From an uncultured Solirubrobacteraceae bacterium (lineage in GTDB: Bacteria > Actinomycetota > Thermoleophilia > Solirubrobacterales > Solirubrobacteraceae), in NCBI GenBank assembly GCA_955652345.1, contig CATPBV010000061.1, forward strand, positions 1 through 14,808: 14,808 nucleotides of DNA, in the 5' to 3' direction. The translations under genes and the position numbers were made by a program. Under the pieces are notes generated by a model that worked only from the letters and a program-made list of their open reading frames with translations, searched no databases and was not told where the DNA came from. Positions 1 through 7,025 of this stretch are shown here, piece after piece (positions within the stretch are counted from its first letter, which is position 1; every line of letters begins with the position of its first letter).

Positions 1-243
1 TCCAACTCCTCGAGCACTGCGGCCACGCAGCAGACGTCCTATCCGAGCAGTAACCCGGCGCTCGGGCCGATCCAGCTCAGTCCCACGTCGCACGGGAACG
101 GGTTTGCGAACACAGGCTGGCTCGAACGTGACCCGACGGGGCTCTTCCCGTCGTCGGAGAAGATTCAGTTCACGCAGCCAGGCACGTATCACTACATCTG
201 CCTGATCCACGCGTTCATGACGGCCACGATCGTCGTGCATTGA
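1..243 (+). CDS. Cupredoxin (type 1 blue-copper) domain protein, 3' end only
   Basis: Frame 1 is open from the left edge to a TGA at 241-243, giving 80 C-terminal residues; the start lies outside the window. The end of the fragment reads PGTYHYICLIHAFM, the last strands and ligand loop of a plastocyanin/amicyanin-like fold. Cys67, His70 and Met73 of the fragment have the C-x2-H-x2-M spacing of type 1 copper ligands, as in amicyanin. His31 could be the N-terminal His ligand, but this is not certain from a fragment. The Ser/Thr/Gln-rich start looks like a surface loop or linker. Family knowledge points to an exported single-electron carrier or copper protein. The 3' end overlaps the convergent propeller frame by 29 bp (215-243). 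Fold and ligands are well supported; the partner is unknown. Confidence 0.85.
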   Translation, partial: SNSSSTAATQQTSYPSSNPALGPIQLSPTSHGNGFANTGWLERDPTGLFPSSEKIQFTQPGTYHYICLIHAFMTATIVVH

Positions 244-2173
244 AGCGTTGCGGCCCGCGACAGCGAGACGCGTCCACCCGGCTCGAGCCAAGGCACGACG
301 CGGCTCCGCGGAGCCGCCTGGTTGACATAACCCCTACGCCGCGCCTCCGCGGGTTCACTTGGAAACGAGCGGTGGCGACAGGGCCGGTGCCGGCGGCGTC
401 AGTGCCCGTGACCAGCAGCCGGTAGTTGTCGGCGCGCAGCTTTCGTCCGTTCAACCGTCCCGCGAAGCGGAAGCGACTGACCCCCGCAGGACTCTGAAAT
501 ATGAAGGTCCCGACCGTCACGTAGCGAGTACAGCGGCGTCGCCGGAGATACCTCTTGCTCGGCTTGACGCAGTGTCGGCCGGCCGCTCTGCCGGGAAGGG
601 CGATCTGGACTGTGAAAGTCGTCACTGCCGCCTGGCTCGAGCGATACGAGATCACCGTGCCGTACCGGTGTCTCTTTCGGGCTCCGCGTGGCGCTGGAGC
701 GACTGTCGGCCCGCGCGGTGCCGCAACGAACGCCGCCGGTGAGAGCTTGAGCTGCGTGATCTGGGGTGGCGGCGCGATTACGCCTATCGTCGCGGTGGCG
801 GTCGAGGAGGGACTCCCGTTGCAAAGCACCGACTGGCCGATGAAGACAACCGCGGTCGAGCAGCCGGCGTCGTCGGTAGTCGTGACCGCCACTGTGTAGA
901 GCCCCGGGTTGGTGTAGACGTGCGCGGGCGTCGGGCCGCCGTTGGGCAAGGTCGCACCATCGCCGAAGCTCCAGTCGTAGCGCGAGACCGTCCCGTCGAC
1001 ATCGGTCGAGCCCGACGCGTTGAACGAGGTCGTCGATCCCGCTGGCCGCGCTCCGACGGAAAGCGAAGCGTGAGGTCCCTGGTCAGGCCCGACGGCAACC
1101 GACTGCAGAAACGGGTGTGTGCCACCCGTGCTGAACGGCGAGCCCGAGATTGGCGACAGGGTGCCCTTGGTTCCGACGCTCAGCGCCGCCACGTTTCCGC
1201 TGCCGAAGTCTGCGACGAACAGCTCCGTGCCGGCGGCGTTAATGGCTGCCCCGATCGGCTGGGTGCCGCCGTTAGGGAACGGCGACCCCGGAATCTCGCT
1301 AAGCGCGCCCGTGGAGAGGATCGAGAAAACCGTGACGCTGTTCGTGGTGTCCTCGGCGACATACAGATGTGAGCCGTCCGGGCTGACAACAACACCTCGC
1401 GGTCTGTTCCCAGAGCCGTTGGAGAAGGGAGAGCCGGTGACGGCCGTGAGCTCCCCATTCGGACCGATCATGAACGCGTACACGTCATTGCCGCTGCCCG
1501 CGTTGGACGTCACGAACAGCTCGGACTGGTCTGGCGCCACAGCCATCCCGGTCAGGAAGCCCCCAGGGCTGTACGGCGACCCGGCCAGCGCGGACAGCGA
1601 GCCGTCTGCGGCAATCTTGAACGCATAGATGTTGCCGTCCGTGGTTCCGGCATACACGTAGCCGCTCGTCGTGGCGGCAACGGGCTCGACGCCATGGCCG
1701 CCGGATACGGGCGCTGGCGCCGGCGAGCCGACCGCCGTCAGCACGCCGGTCGCGCCGACGTCGAAGGCCGTAATGCTGCCGTTGAAATTCGCAGCGTAAA
1801 GGTGTGTGCCGTCCGGGGTCATCGCGATATTGAACGGCCCGGCCGTGCCGCCCGTGGGATACGGCGAGCCTGGGATGGAGGTGACCGCCCCAGCCGCACC
1901 GATCGAGAACGCGGCGACGGCATGGCTGAGCAGAGCCACGTAAAGATGCTTGCCGTCCGGGCTGACGACAGCCCCATCTGGCGCTGCGGGGACCGGAACC
2001 GGCACACCACTCGCGACGAGCGTGCCGCCCGGGCCAACCGTGAACGCCGAGACGCTTGACGAGCCCTGGTTTGTAACGAATACCGCTGGCGCTGCCGCAG
2101 CCGTCGTAGAGCCCGTGAACAACACCGTCGCGAGGATTCCAGCCAATCGCACCGAGCGCCCGTAGCGGGTCAC
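215..2173 (-). CDS. Secreted seven-bladed beta-propeller (lactonase-like/YVTN) protein with PKD domain
   Basis: This 652-residue protein starts at GTG 2173 with a Sec-type signal peptide (basic MTRYGRSVR, then a hydrophobic stretch ending TTAAAA). About seven repeats follow, built on motifs such as VSPDGKHLYVA, TPDGTHLYAANFNGSITAF and SPDGSHLYVAEDT. They are the blades of a YVTN/6-phosphogluconolactonase-like propeller, roughly residues 28-360. A PKD domain comes next (YDWSFGDG, about 365-465). The C-terminal domain is basic and Cys-containing (RRRRCTRYVTVGTF, about 470-605), of a type I associate with secreted Thermoleophilia proteins. The fold usually ends near ARFQV, but the frame runs on for about 45 Arg-rich residues. 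These pass through a 34-bp repeat and into the convergent cupredoxin gene, so the tail may be recent. No clear Shine-Dalgarno precedes the GTG. Lactonase activity is not shown; a surface or adhesive role is equally possible. Confidence 0.85.
   Translation of the reverse strand: MTRYGRSVRLAGILATVLFTGSTTAAAAPAVFVTNQGSSSVSAFTVGPGGTLVASGVPVPVPAAPDGAVVSPDGKHLYVALLSHAVAAFSIGAAGAVTSIPGSPYPTGGTAGPFNIAMTPDGTHLYAANFNGSITAFDVGATGVLTAVGSPAPAPVSGGHGVEPVAATTSGYVYAGTTDGNIYAFKIAADGSLSALAGSPYSPGGFLTGMAVAPDQSELFVTSNAGSGNDVYAFMIGPNGELTAVTGSPFSNGSGNRPRGVVVSPDGSHLYVAEDTTNSVTVFSILSTGALSEIPGSPFPNGGTQPIGAAINAAGTELFVADFGSGNVAALSVGTKGTLSPISGSPFSTGGTHPFLQSVAVGPDQGPHASLSVGARPAGSTTSFNASGSTDVDGTVSRYDWSFGDGATLPNGGPTPAHVYTNPGLYTVAVTTTDDAGCSTAVVFIGQSVLCNGSPSSTATATIGVIAPPPQITQLKLSPAAFVAAPRGPTVAPAPRGARKRHRYGTVISYRSSQAAVTTFTVQIALPGRAAGRHCVKPSKRYLRRRRCTRYVTVGTFIFQSPAGVSRFRFAGRLNGRKLRADNYRLLVTGTDAAGTGPVATARFQVNPRRRGVGVMSTRRLRGAASCLGSSRVDASRCRGPQRFNARRSWPS
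301..334. repeat. 34-bp direct repeat, copy 1 (palindrome plus GTTGACATAAC tail)
   Basis: Positions 301-316 are a perfect 16-bp palindrome, CGGCTCCGCGGAGCCG. After three bases comes GGTTGACATAAC. The element matches 2223-2256 in the same orientation at 31 of 34 positions; mismatches are at 317, 318 and 332. This copy lies inside the 3' part of the propeller reading frame, where the minus strand reads it as VMSTRRLRGA. As RNA the palindrome could form a six-pair stem with a CGCG loop. No T-run follows on either strand, so it is a poor intrinsic terminator. Its nature is unknown; a REP-like element or a recombination scar are options. Confidence 0.8.
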
Positions 2174-2222
2174 GATTCAACAGTAGGCGATCGGACACGG
2201 AGGCACGTGTCTAACGATCCAC

Positions 2223-2256
2223 CGGCTCCGCGGAGCCGTTTGGTTGACATAACACC
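2223..2256. repeat. 34-bp direct repeat, copy 2, upstream of the propeller gene
   Basis: This is the second copy of the element at 301-334, with the same 16-bp palindrome (2223-2238) followed by TTT and GGTTGACATAAC. It lies 49 bp upstream of the propeller start codon, so the two copies bracket essentially the whole gene, about 1.9 kb apart. TTGACA at 2244-2249 looks like a -35 hexamer on the plus strand, but I see no -10 hexamer at a suitable distance, so I do not call a promoter. Confidence 0.8.
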
Positions 2257-2732
2257 GACCGGTGCAGACAACCAACGGGTGGGGGCGATTCCCGGTTCGA
2301 CGATACGACCGTTCGCCGCTCGTCGCTAGTGCAGCATCTCAGGGTCGGCACGCAAGCAGCGTGAACTGGATCCGCACCGCTTGGGTCACGACCTCAGGAG
2401 CGACGACCCGAGGATTGGCGCTCCCATGACGCATATGTCAACGAAAACGCCATTCTTCGGGGCGCCCACGTTCGCAAGTAGACATAAGATCGATTATCGA
2501 GCGTGAAATCGGCGCAAACGCGCGCCAGCGACGGACATCTCGCCCTCGGCGCGCGGTGAGCTCGGCTCCCTCAGGTAGAGCGGGACGGGAATGACAACCG
2601 GACGGTTGGCAACGGTGCAGTGCGTGCCCGGTAGGGTCAGCCATGGCGTCCGGGTCGCGGAGTGGTTTCGATTCGAGCTGATCCGCTACTTCGGGCGCGA
2701 TCAGGGTATGAAGCATCTGACACAAGCTTGTC

Positions 2733-2740
2733 GAGGAGGT
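2733..2740 (+). promoter_or_regulatory. Strong Shine-Dalgarno of the FN3-like gene
   Basis: GAGGAGGT at 2733-2740 is close to a full anti-16S match and ends four bases before the ATG at 2745. It fixes the start of the FN3-like gene and argues against the overlapping frames. Confidence 0.85.
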
Positions 2741-2744
2741 AGGG

Positions 2745-3767
2745 ATGAAGCGCAGGCTCGCATTCTTGGCGGCGACGCTCGCAAGCATCGGGACGTTCGC
2801 CGAGGTGTCGCTCGCGGCCTCGTCGCCGTCGGTGGTGACGGGAAAGGCTTCGAAGGTCAAGCAGACGAGCGCCGTCCTGAACGCGACTGTCAACCCGAAC
2901 GGCAGCAGCACTGTGTACGCGTTCCAGTGGGGCCTGGCCGCGCCGGGCTACGGCTTGGTGAGCCACGCCCACTCCGCCGGCGGCGGCACGAAGGCTGTGT
3001 CCGTCAAGACGACTGCGGGTGGTCTGATCCCGGGGACCGTCTACCACTACAGGATCGTGGCGTTCAGCAAGTTCGGTAACACGGCCGGTTCAGATCGCAC
3101 CTTCAGGACCGGCGGTTCTCCCCCGGCCGACGCGACGACCGGCCCCGCCGTCCAGGTCGGCAAGTCGTTCGTGACCCTGACCGGGGTGGTCAATCCGCGC
3201 GGTGCCGTCACCTCGTACCAGTTCCAGTACGGCACGACCGCAGGCTACGGGAGCCTGACGGCCTCAGGGTCGCTGCCGGCTGGCAAGACGCCGCAGACCG
3301 TATCGGCGCCCATTCAGGGGCTGGCATCCGGAACGATCTTCCACTACCGCCTCCTGGCCACCCACAGCGGGTTCCCGCCGACGTACGGCGCTGACCAGAT
3401 CTTCATGACCGAGCCGGCCGTCCGTCCCACCCCGCGCTTGCGGGCGAGAATCACCCCGCGCCGCGCTCGGCATCGACCGTTCGCGTTCACCACATCGGGC
3501 ACCGTCGGCGGTCCCAGCTTCATCCCCGCTCAGTTTGCGTGCAGCGGCGAAGTGAAGATTCGCTTCCTACACGGCCTGCGAACCGTCGCCCTGACGATCG
3601 CGGCGGTGCAGCCGAACTGCAGCTTCTCCGCGCAGACGGTGCTTACCCGCAAGCCGGGTCGGGGCCCGAAGCACCGGCACGTCTCCCTCACCGTGTTGAT
3701 CCGGTTCATAGGTAACGGCTACCTCGCCCGCGCACGGACAGGCGCAAAGTTCGTCGTCATCGGGTAG
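2745..3767 (+). CDS. Secreted protein with two fibronectin type III-like repeats
   Basis: This is a 340-residue exported protein. Residues 1-25 are a signal peptide (MKRRLAFLAAT, hydrophobic core, then AEVSLAASS). Two homologous beta-sandwich repeats follow, about 28-122 and 128-222. They share the pattern VNPNGSSTVYAFQWG...GYG / VNPRGAVTSYQFQYG...GYG, and each closes with a strand reading VYHYRIVA or IFHYRLLA, as in FN3-like modules. Residues 230-340 are a basic C-terminal domain with two cysteines (FACSG, PNCSF) that could form a disulfide. The start is set by a strong ribosome binding site. The gene is convergent with the DUF3052 gene, with 26 bp between the stops. There is no catalytic signature; a cell-surface or matrix role is inferred from architecture only. 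Confidence 0.88.
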   Translation: MKRRLAFLAATLASIGTFAEVSLAASSPSVVTGKASKVKQTSAVLNATVNPNGSSTVYAFQWGLAAPGYGLVSHAHSAGGGTKAVSVKTTAGGLIPGTVYHYRIVAFSKFGNTAGSDRTFRTGGSPPADATTGPAVQVGKSFVTLTGVVNPRGAVTSYQFQYGTTAGYGSLTASGSLPAGKTPQTVSAPIQGLASGTIFHYRLLATHSGFPPTYGADQIFMTEPAVRPTPRLRARITPRRARHRPFAFTTSGTVGGPSFIPAQFACSGEVKIRFLHGLRTVALTIAAVQPNCSFSAQTVLTRKPGRGPKHRHVSLTVLIRFIGNGYLARARTGAKFVVIG

Positions 3768-3793
3768 GCGGAGACGCAGGCGGCGTCGGCCTG

Positions 3794-4222
3794 TCACGAC
3801 CGGCCCGGACGGTCGATTATCCGGTAGACCAGCCGAAGGCCTGACCAGACCGCGTCGATCGCGCACACCTTGTTGTCAACCAGGCCCGTCGCCAGGGCGC
3901 GCTCGCGCACGACATTCTCGGTGAGATCTGTCGCGACGCCGGACGCGCGCTTGGGCCACGCGATCCACAGCCCTCCGGCTGGATCGAGCGCAGTGCGGAG
4001 CGCCGGCAGTCGCCGCTCGAATCGCGATCTGTCGACGAAGAACGCGACGATCACGTCAAGCGGACCGCGGGCAGCGCGGCGCACCTCCACGCCATCGGGA
4101 AGGTCCCCCAGCGTCTCGTCGAAGCCGTCCGGTGCCCCGATCAGCGCGAGTCGCGCGCCCGGCTTGATCCCGAGCTTACGGACGAGGGGCGTTCCGGAAT
4201 AACCCGCCGGTGGATCGGTCAT
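3794..4222 (-). CDS. DUF3052 family protein
   Basis: This 142-residue cytoplasmic protein starts at ATG 4222, which overlaps the stop of the upstream hydrolase as ATGA (4219-4222). I prefer this start to an in-frame one at 4285 because the sequence MTDPPAGYSGTPLVRKLGI begins as DUF3052 proteins do, and because the overlap implies translational coupling. The N-terminal motif YSGTPLVRKLGIKPGARLAL is followed by alternating hydrophobic strands (DVIVAFFV) and a conserved LWIAWPKRASG segment, then VDNKVCAIDAVWSGLRLVYR. The family has no established biochemical activity that I know of. The length is normal. Coupling suggests co-production with the hydrolase, but no joint function can be claimed. 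Confidence 0.85.
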   Translation of the reverse strand: MTDPPAGYSGTPLVRKLGIKPGARLALIGAPDGFDETLGDLPDGVEVRRAARGPLDVIVAFFVDRSRFERRLPALRTALDPAGGLWIAWPKRASGVATDLTENVVRERALATGLVDNKVCAIDAVWSGLRLVYRIIDRPGRS

Positions 4223-5049
4223 GAGGAGCCCATCGCCTGCTCGGCGACCGCGGCGATCACCTTCGAGAGCTGGCTGCCCTGCCACGCGATCGGCGAGCGG
4301 CCCGGCTCGTCGGTGATCAGCCTCGCTCCCGGGATCGCCGCCGCATATGCCTCGCCGATCGCCTGCGGGTGGCCGGGGTCCGCCTCATCCCCGCTCGCCA
4401 CGACCGCGACCGGCACGGAGATCTCCCCCAGCTCCTGGATCCGGTCGAATGGGCGCGAGCGCGGTACGGCCCGCAAGGCGTCCGCGACCGCACCGGGGTG
4501 CTCGTGCTGAGACAGGCGCTGGCGGATCACCTTGACGACCGTCTCTTGCCAGCGCTCGGGGACCTGTGGCGTGCCGTAGGCCGCGACGAAGCCCTCCACC
4601 CCACCCCGCTCGAGCCCATCGGCGAGTGCGTCCCATCGGGCCAGCCGCTCGGGGTCCTCGTTTACCTCCGGGTCGTACGCGGGAGTGATCAAGACCAGTC
4701 CCGCCACTCGTTCAACGGCATTCAGCGCGAGCCACAGGATCGTGTGCGCGCCCATCGACGCTCCGGCAAGCACCGCGCGATCGATCTCGAGCCGGTCGAG
4801 CACCGCCGCGAGGTCGGCTCCGAGATCCCGATAGGTATACGCGGCCGGCTCCTCCGCGGGATCGGATCGCCCGTGTCCGCGGGCGTCGTAGGACACCACC
4901 CGGTGACCGGAGCGCTGAAGCGAGCTCGACCCCATCACCACGTAGCGCCGGGTGGCGGTCAGCCCGTGCAGGAGCACCACCGGCGTCCCCTCCCCCTCCT
5001 CTTCGGCCGACAGTCGAACGCCGCTGCGGTCGATCAGGTGCTCAGCCAT
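4219..5049 (-). CDS. Alpha/beta hydrolase fold protein, catalytic His apparently replaced
   Basis: The 276-residue protein has a typical alpha/beta hydrolase core. HG at residues 28-29 forms the oxyanion region, YDARGHGRSDP lies at 54-64, and the nucleophile elbow GASMG at 96-100 has Ser98. Asp224, after VPVAVVASG, sits where the catalytic acid is expected. The place of the usual GH near the C-terminus is read as EPGRSPIAW, so Arg251 (CGC) stands where His (CAC) is normal, a one-base difference. The protein may be inactive as a classical hydrolase or use another residue. Family members include esterases, haloperoxidase-like and epoxide hydrolases; the substrate cannot be told. The gene is first of a two-gene unit with DUF3052 and is divergent from cnoX. 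Confidence 0.88.
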   Translation of the reverse strand: MAEHLIDRSGVRLSAEEEGEGTPVVLLHGLTATRRYVVMGSSSLQRSGHRVVSYDARGHGRSDPAEEPAAYTYRDLGADLAAVLDRLEIDRAVLAGASMGAHTILWLALNAVERVAGLVLITPAYDPEVNEDPERLARWDALADGLERGGVEGFVAAYGTPQVPERWQETVVKVIRQRLSQHEHPGAVADALRAVPRSRPFDRIQELGEISVPVAVVASGDEADPGHPQAIGEAYAAAIPGARLITDEPGRSPIAWQGSQLSKVIAAVAEQAMGSS

Positions 5050-5138
5050 CCGTCACTTGTTACACGATCTCCCTCTTCGACGAAGGCTGACTGAAGTTGA
5101 CGTCAGCGGCAGGTTTCGGCGCCGCTACCATCGACCAC

Positions 5139-5897
5139 ATGGACGTCTCTGAGCGCGATTTCGCTTCAACTGTCGTCGAACGCTCCCGCACGGTGCCGGT
5201 GGTCGTCGACTTCTGGGCGGATTGGTGCGCGCCGTGCCGTCAGCTGGGACCGCTCCTCGAGCGAGCGGTCGCCGCGCGCGCGGGCAAGGTCGAGCTGGCG
5301 AAGGTCGACGTTGACGCAAACCAGGGGCTGGCACAGGCCTTTGGGATCCAGGGGATACCGGCGGTCAAGGCATTTCGCGACGGCGAGGTCGTGGCCGAGT
5401 TCGTCGGCGCCCAGGGACCGGCGGCGGTCGAACGCTTCCTGGACTCGCTGCTGCCGTCGGAGGCCGATCGGCTCGTCGAGCTCGGCGACGAGGCATCCCT
5501 GCGAAGTGCACTCGAGCTCGAGCCCGGCCGCGCTGGCGCCGCCTTGCCGCTCGCCCGCCTGCTCCACGAGCGCGGCCAGGACGACGAGGCTCTCGAGATC
5601 CTGCGCTCAGTTCCCGGCAGCTTCGCCGCTCAAGGCCTGGCGGCGCGGATCGAGCTCGAACGAGAGATCGCGAGCTCGGATCAGCGCGCCCCGCTTCGCG
5701 AAGCGTTCGCCGCGCTCGACTCGGGTGAGCGCGAGCGGGCGATCGAACTACTGATGCAGGCGCTCGCCGCCGACGGCGCCGCGAACGGCTCACGCGAGCA
5801 GCTGCGGCGGATCGTGGTGGGTGTCCTCGATGAGCTTGGGGTCGAGCACCCGCTGGCCCGCACCACCCGCCGGCAGCTGGCGTCGCTGCTCTACTGA
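5139..5897 (+). CDS. cnoX: CnoX/YbbN-type thioredoxin-TPR co-chaperone
   Basis: This is a 252-residue protein from ATG 5139. An in-frame TTG at 5097 is possible, but MDVSERDFASTVVERS aligns with the usual YbbN beginning. Residues 1-105 are a thioredoxin domain with active site WCAPC (Cys30 and Cys33) and the cis-Pro loop GIPAV (Pro74). Residues about 110-252 are helical, TPR-like repeats (LARLLHERGQDDEALEIL, REAFAALDSGERERAIELL), as in the YbbN C-terminal region. E. coli CnoX has lost one active-site cysteine; here both are present, so redox activity is likely. The family binds unfolded clients, protects them from oxidation and hands them to chaperones. It is divergent from the hydrolase across 89 bp. 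Its TGA is one base from the dinB stop. No strong Shine-Dalgarno is visible. Confidence 0.88.
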   Translation: MDVSERDFASTVVERSRTVPVVVDFWADWCAPCRQLGPLLERAVAARAGKVELAKVDVDANQGLAQAFGIQGIPAVKAFRDGEVVAEFVGAQGPAAVERFLDSLLPSEADRLVELGDEASLRSALELEPGRAGAALPLARLLHERGQDDEALEILRSVPGSFAAQGLAARIELEREIASSDQRAPLREAFAALDSGERERAIELLMQALAADGAANGSREQLRRIVVGVLDELGVEHPLARTTRRQLASLLY

Positions 5898-5898
5898 T

Positions 5899-6966
5899 CT
5901 AGACCACGAGCGTGAGCTGGTCCTCGCACGTCGTGCGGACCGCATCGAGCCGTGCGACTCGCACCCCGATCAGGCGGACCGGTCGCGGAGGCGAGAAACG
6001 GCGCAGGAGCTCGCGGGCGATCGGCCACACCTGCTCGGCCGAGCTCACCTCGCCCAGCAACGTCCTCGCCCGCGTATGGGTCGAGAAGTCGTCGAGACGG
6101 ACTTTGATCCCGATCGTGCGTCCGCGGCGCTGCTGGCGCTCGAGCGCCCCGCACAGCTGGTCGACGAGGCGCTCGAGGATCCGCTCGAGCTCGCCCAAGT
6201 CCGCGATGTCGCTGTCGAACGTGACCTCCCGGGACTCCGAGACGACCTTGCGATGCTCGCTGACCGGCGAATCGTCCTCGAAGCGCGCCCGCCGCTGGAG
6301 CTCGACGGCGAACCGTGGGCCGAAACGCGCCGCAAGTGCATCCTGATCCGCTGCGGCCAGCTTTCCGAGCGTGTCGAGACCGTGGGCGCGCAGTCGCTCG
6401 GCGGTCTTCGGACCGATTCCCGGCACGAGTCCGCAAGGCGCCTGAGCGAATCGCTCGCATGCCTGCTCACGGCTGAGGAAGACGAATCCCTGCGGCTTCT
6501 CCGCGTCTGAGGCGACCTTCGCCACGAGCTTGCTCGGGCCGATCCCGATCGAGCAGGTAAGACTGGTGTGCGCCTCGATCTCCGCGCGTATGCGCCGCAT
6601 CGCGGCGTGCGGCGCCGGGAGGCCGGTCAGCTCCAGATAGACCTCGTCGAGCCCGACGACCTCGACGGTCTCCAGATGGGCGCGAACGATCCCCATCACG
6701 ACCCGCGAGGCCTCGCGGTAGTAGGTGAAGTCAGGCTCGAGGAACATGCCGTCGGGGCACAGGCGCCTCGCGCGCGCGGCGGGCATCGCAGAGCCGACGC
6801 CGAAGCGCCGTGCCTCGTACGACGCGGTCGTCACGACGGCACGCGGTCCGCTGCCCGCGACGATCACCGGCCGGCCGCGCAGCTGTGGGCGCCGCCTCAG
6901 CTCGACCGAGACGTAGAACGCGTCCATGTCGAGATGCGCGACGCACCGCCCAGTCATCGCGCTCAT
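5899..6966 (-). CDS. dinB: DNA polymerase IV (Y-family translesion polymerase)
   Basis: The 355-residue protein starts at ATG 6966; ATG 6957 is a close alternative, and an upstream in-frame start would have to run through a hairpin. The palm carries DMDAFYVSVE, with metal ligand Asp13 and probable steric-gate Tyr18. VGLDEVYLELTG contains the Asp107-Glu108 pair. GIGPSKLVAKVAS and AEKPQGF are typical DinB motifs. GLVPGIGPKTAERLRAHGL (about 179-197) is the thumb helix-hairpin-helix. The little-finger domain fills 240-345. The protein ends QLTLVV, close to the beta-clamp-binding consensus QLxLF. It copies past damaged template bases, usually as part of the SOS response, but I see no recognisable LexA box. 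It is convergent with cnoX and lies downstream of the rlpA-like gene, separated from it by a hairpin. Confidence 0.95.
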   Translation of the reverse strand: MSAMTGRCVAHLDMDAFYVSVELRRRPQLRGRPVIVAGSGPRAVVTTASYEARRFGVGSAMPAARARRLCPDGMFLEPDFTYYREASRVVMGIVRAHLETVEVVGLDEVYLELTGLPAPHAAMRRIRAEIEAHTSLTCSIGIGPSKLVAKVASDAEKPQGFVFLSREQACERFAQAPCGLVPGIGPKTAERLRAHGLDTLGKLAAADQDALAARFGPRFAVELQRRARFEDDSPVSEHRKVVSESREVTFDSDIADLGELERILERLVDQLCGALERQQRRGRTIGIKVRLDDFSTHTRARTLLGEVSSAEQVWPIARELLRRFSPPRPVRLIGVRVARLDAVRTTCEDQLTLVV

Positions 6967-6978
6967 CGTAGGAGCGCG

Positions 6979-7014
6979 CGCAGACGTCGCCTCCCACCGG
7001 AGGCGACGTCTGCG
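6979..7014 (-). terminator. 16-bp perfect hairpin after the rlpA-like gene
   Basis: Arms 6979-6994 and 6999-7014 are perfect reverse complements (CGCAGACGTCGCCTCC and its mate) with a four-base loop. The hairpin begins 11 bp after the rlpA-like stop and ends 12 bp before the dinB start, both on the minus strand. The stem is strong enough to stop or stabilise the upstream transcript. No U-tract follows, so classical intrinsic termination is uncertain. Because of its position it could also affect dinB translation. Confidence 0.6.
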
Positions 7015-7025
7015 GTAGTCCGCGC

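Larger units (their letters stand above)
2174..2744. other. 571-bp intergenic region, no gene recognised
   Basis: This lies between the divergent propeller gene (start 2173) and the FN3-like gene (start 2745). It contains repeat copy 2. The stretch around 2429-2505 is AT-richer than its surroundings and may hold promoters for one or both genes, but I cannot match convincing -35/-10 pairs. Open frames here have no recognisable domain and run into the FN3 gene antisense. I see no tRNA or structured RNA. Confidence 0.5.

Noticed and set aside
2289..2310. GGTTCGA, resembling a tRNA T-loop
   Set aside because: Flanking bases do not form a T-stem, and no acceptor or anticodon arm can be drawn around it.
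2429..2445. TATGTCAAC, an inverted match to part of the 34-bp repeat tail
   Set aside because: Only about nine bases match and the palindrome is absent; likely chance.
2438..2911. Minus-strand frame of 157 codons in the 2174-2744 gap
   Set aside because: It runs antisense into the FN3-like gene past a strong ribosome site, and shows no domain or signal peptide.
3773..3793. Short inverted repeats between the FN3-like and DUF3052 stops
   Set aside because: Two competing five-pair stems without a T-run; too weak to call a terminator.
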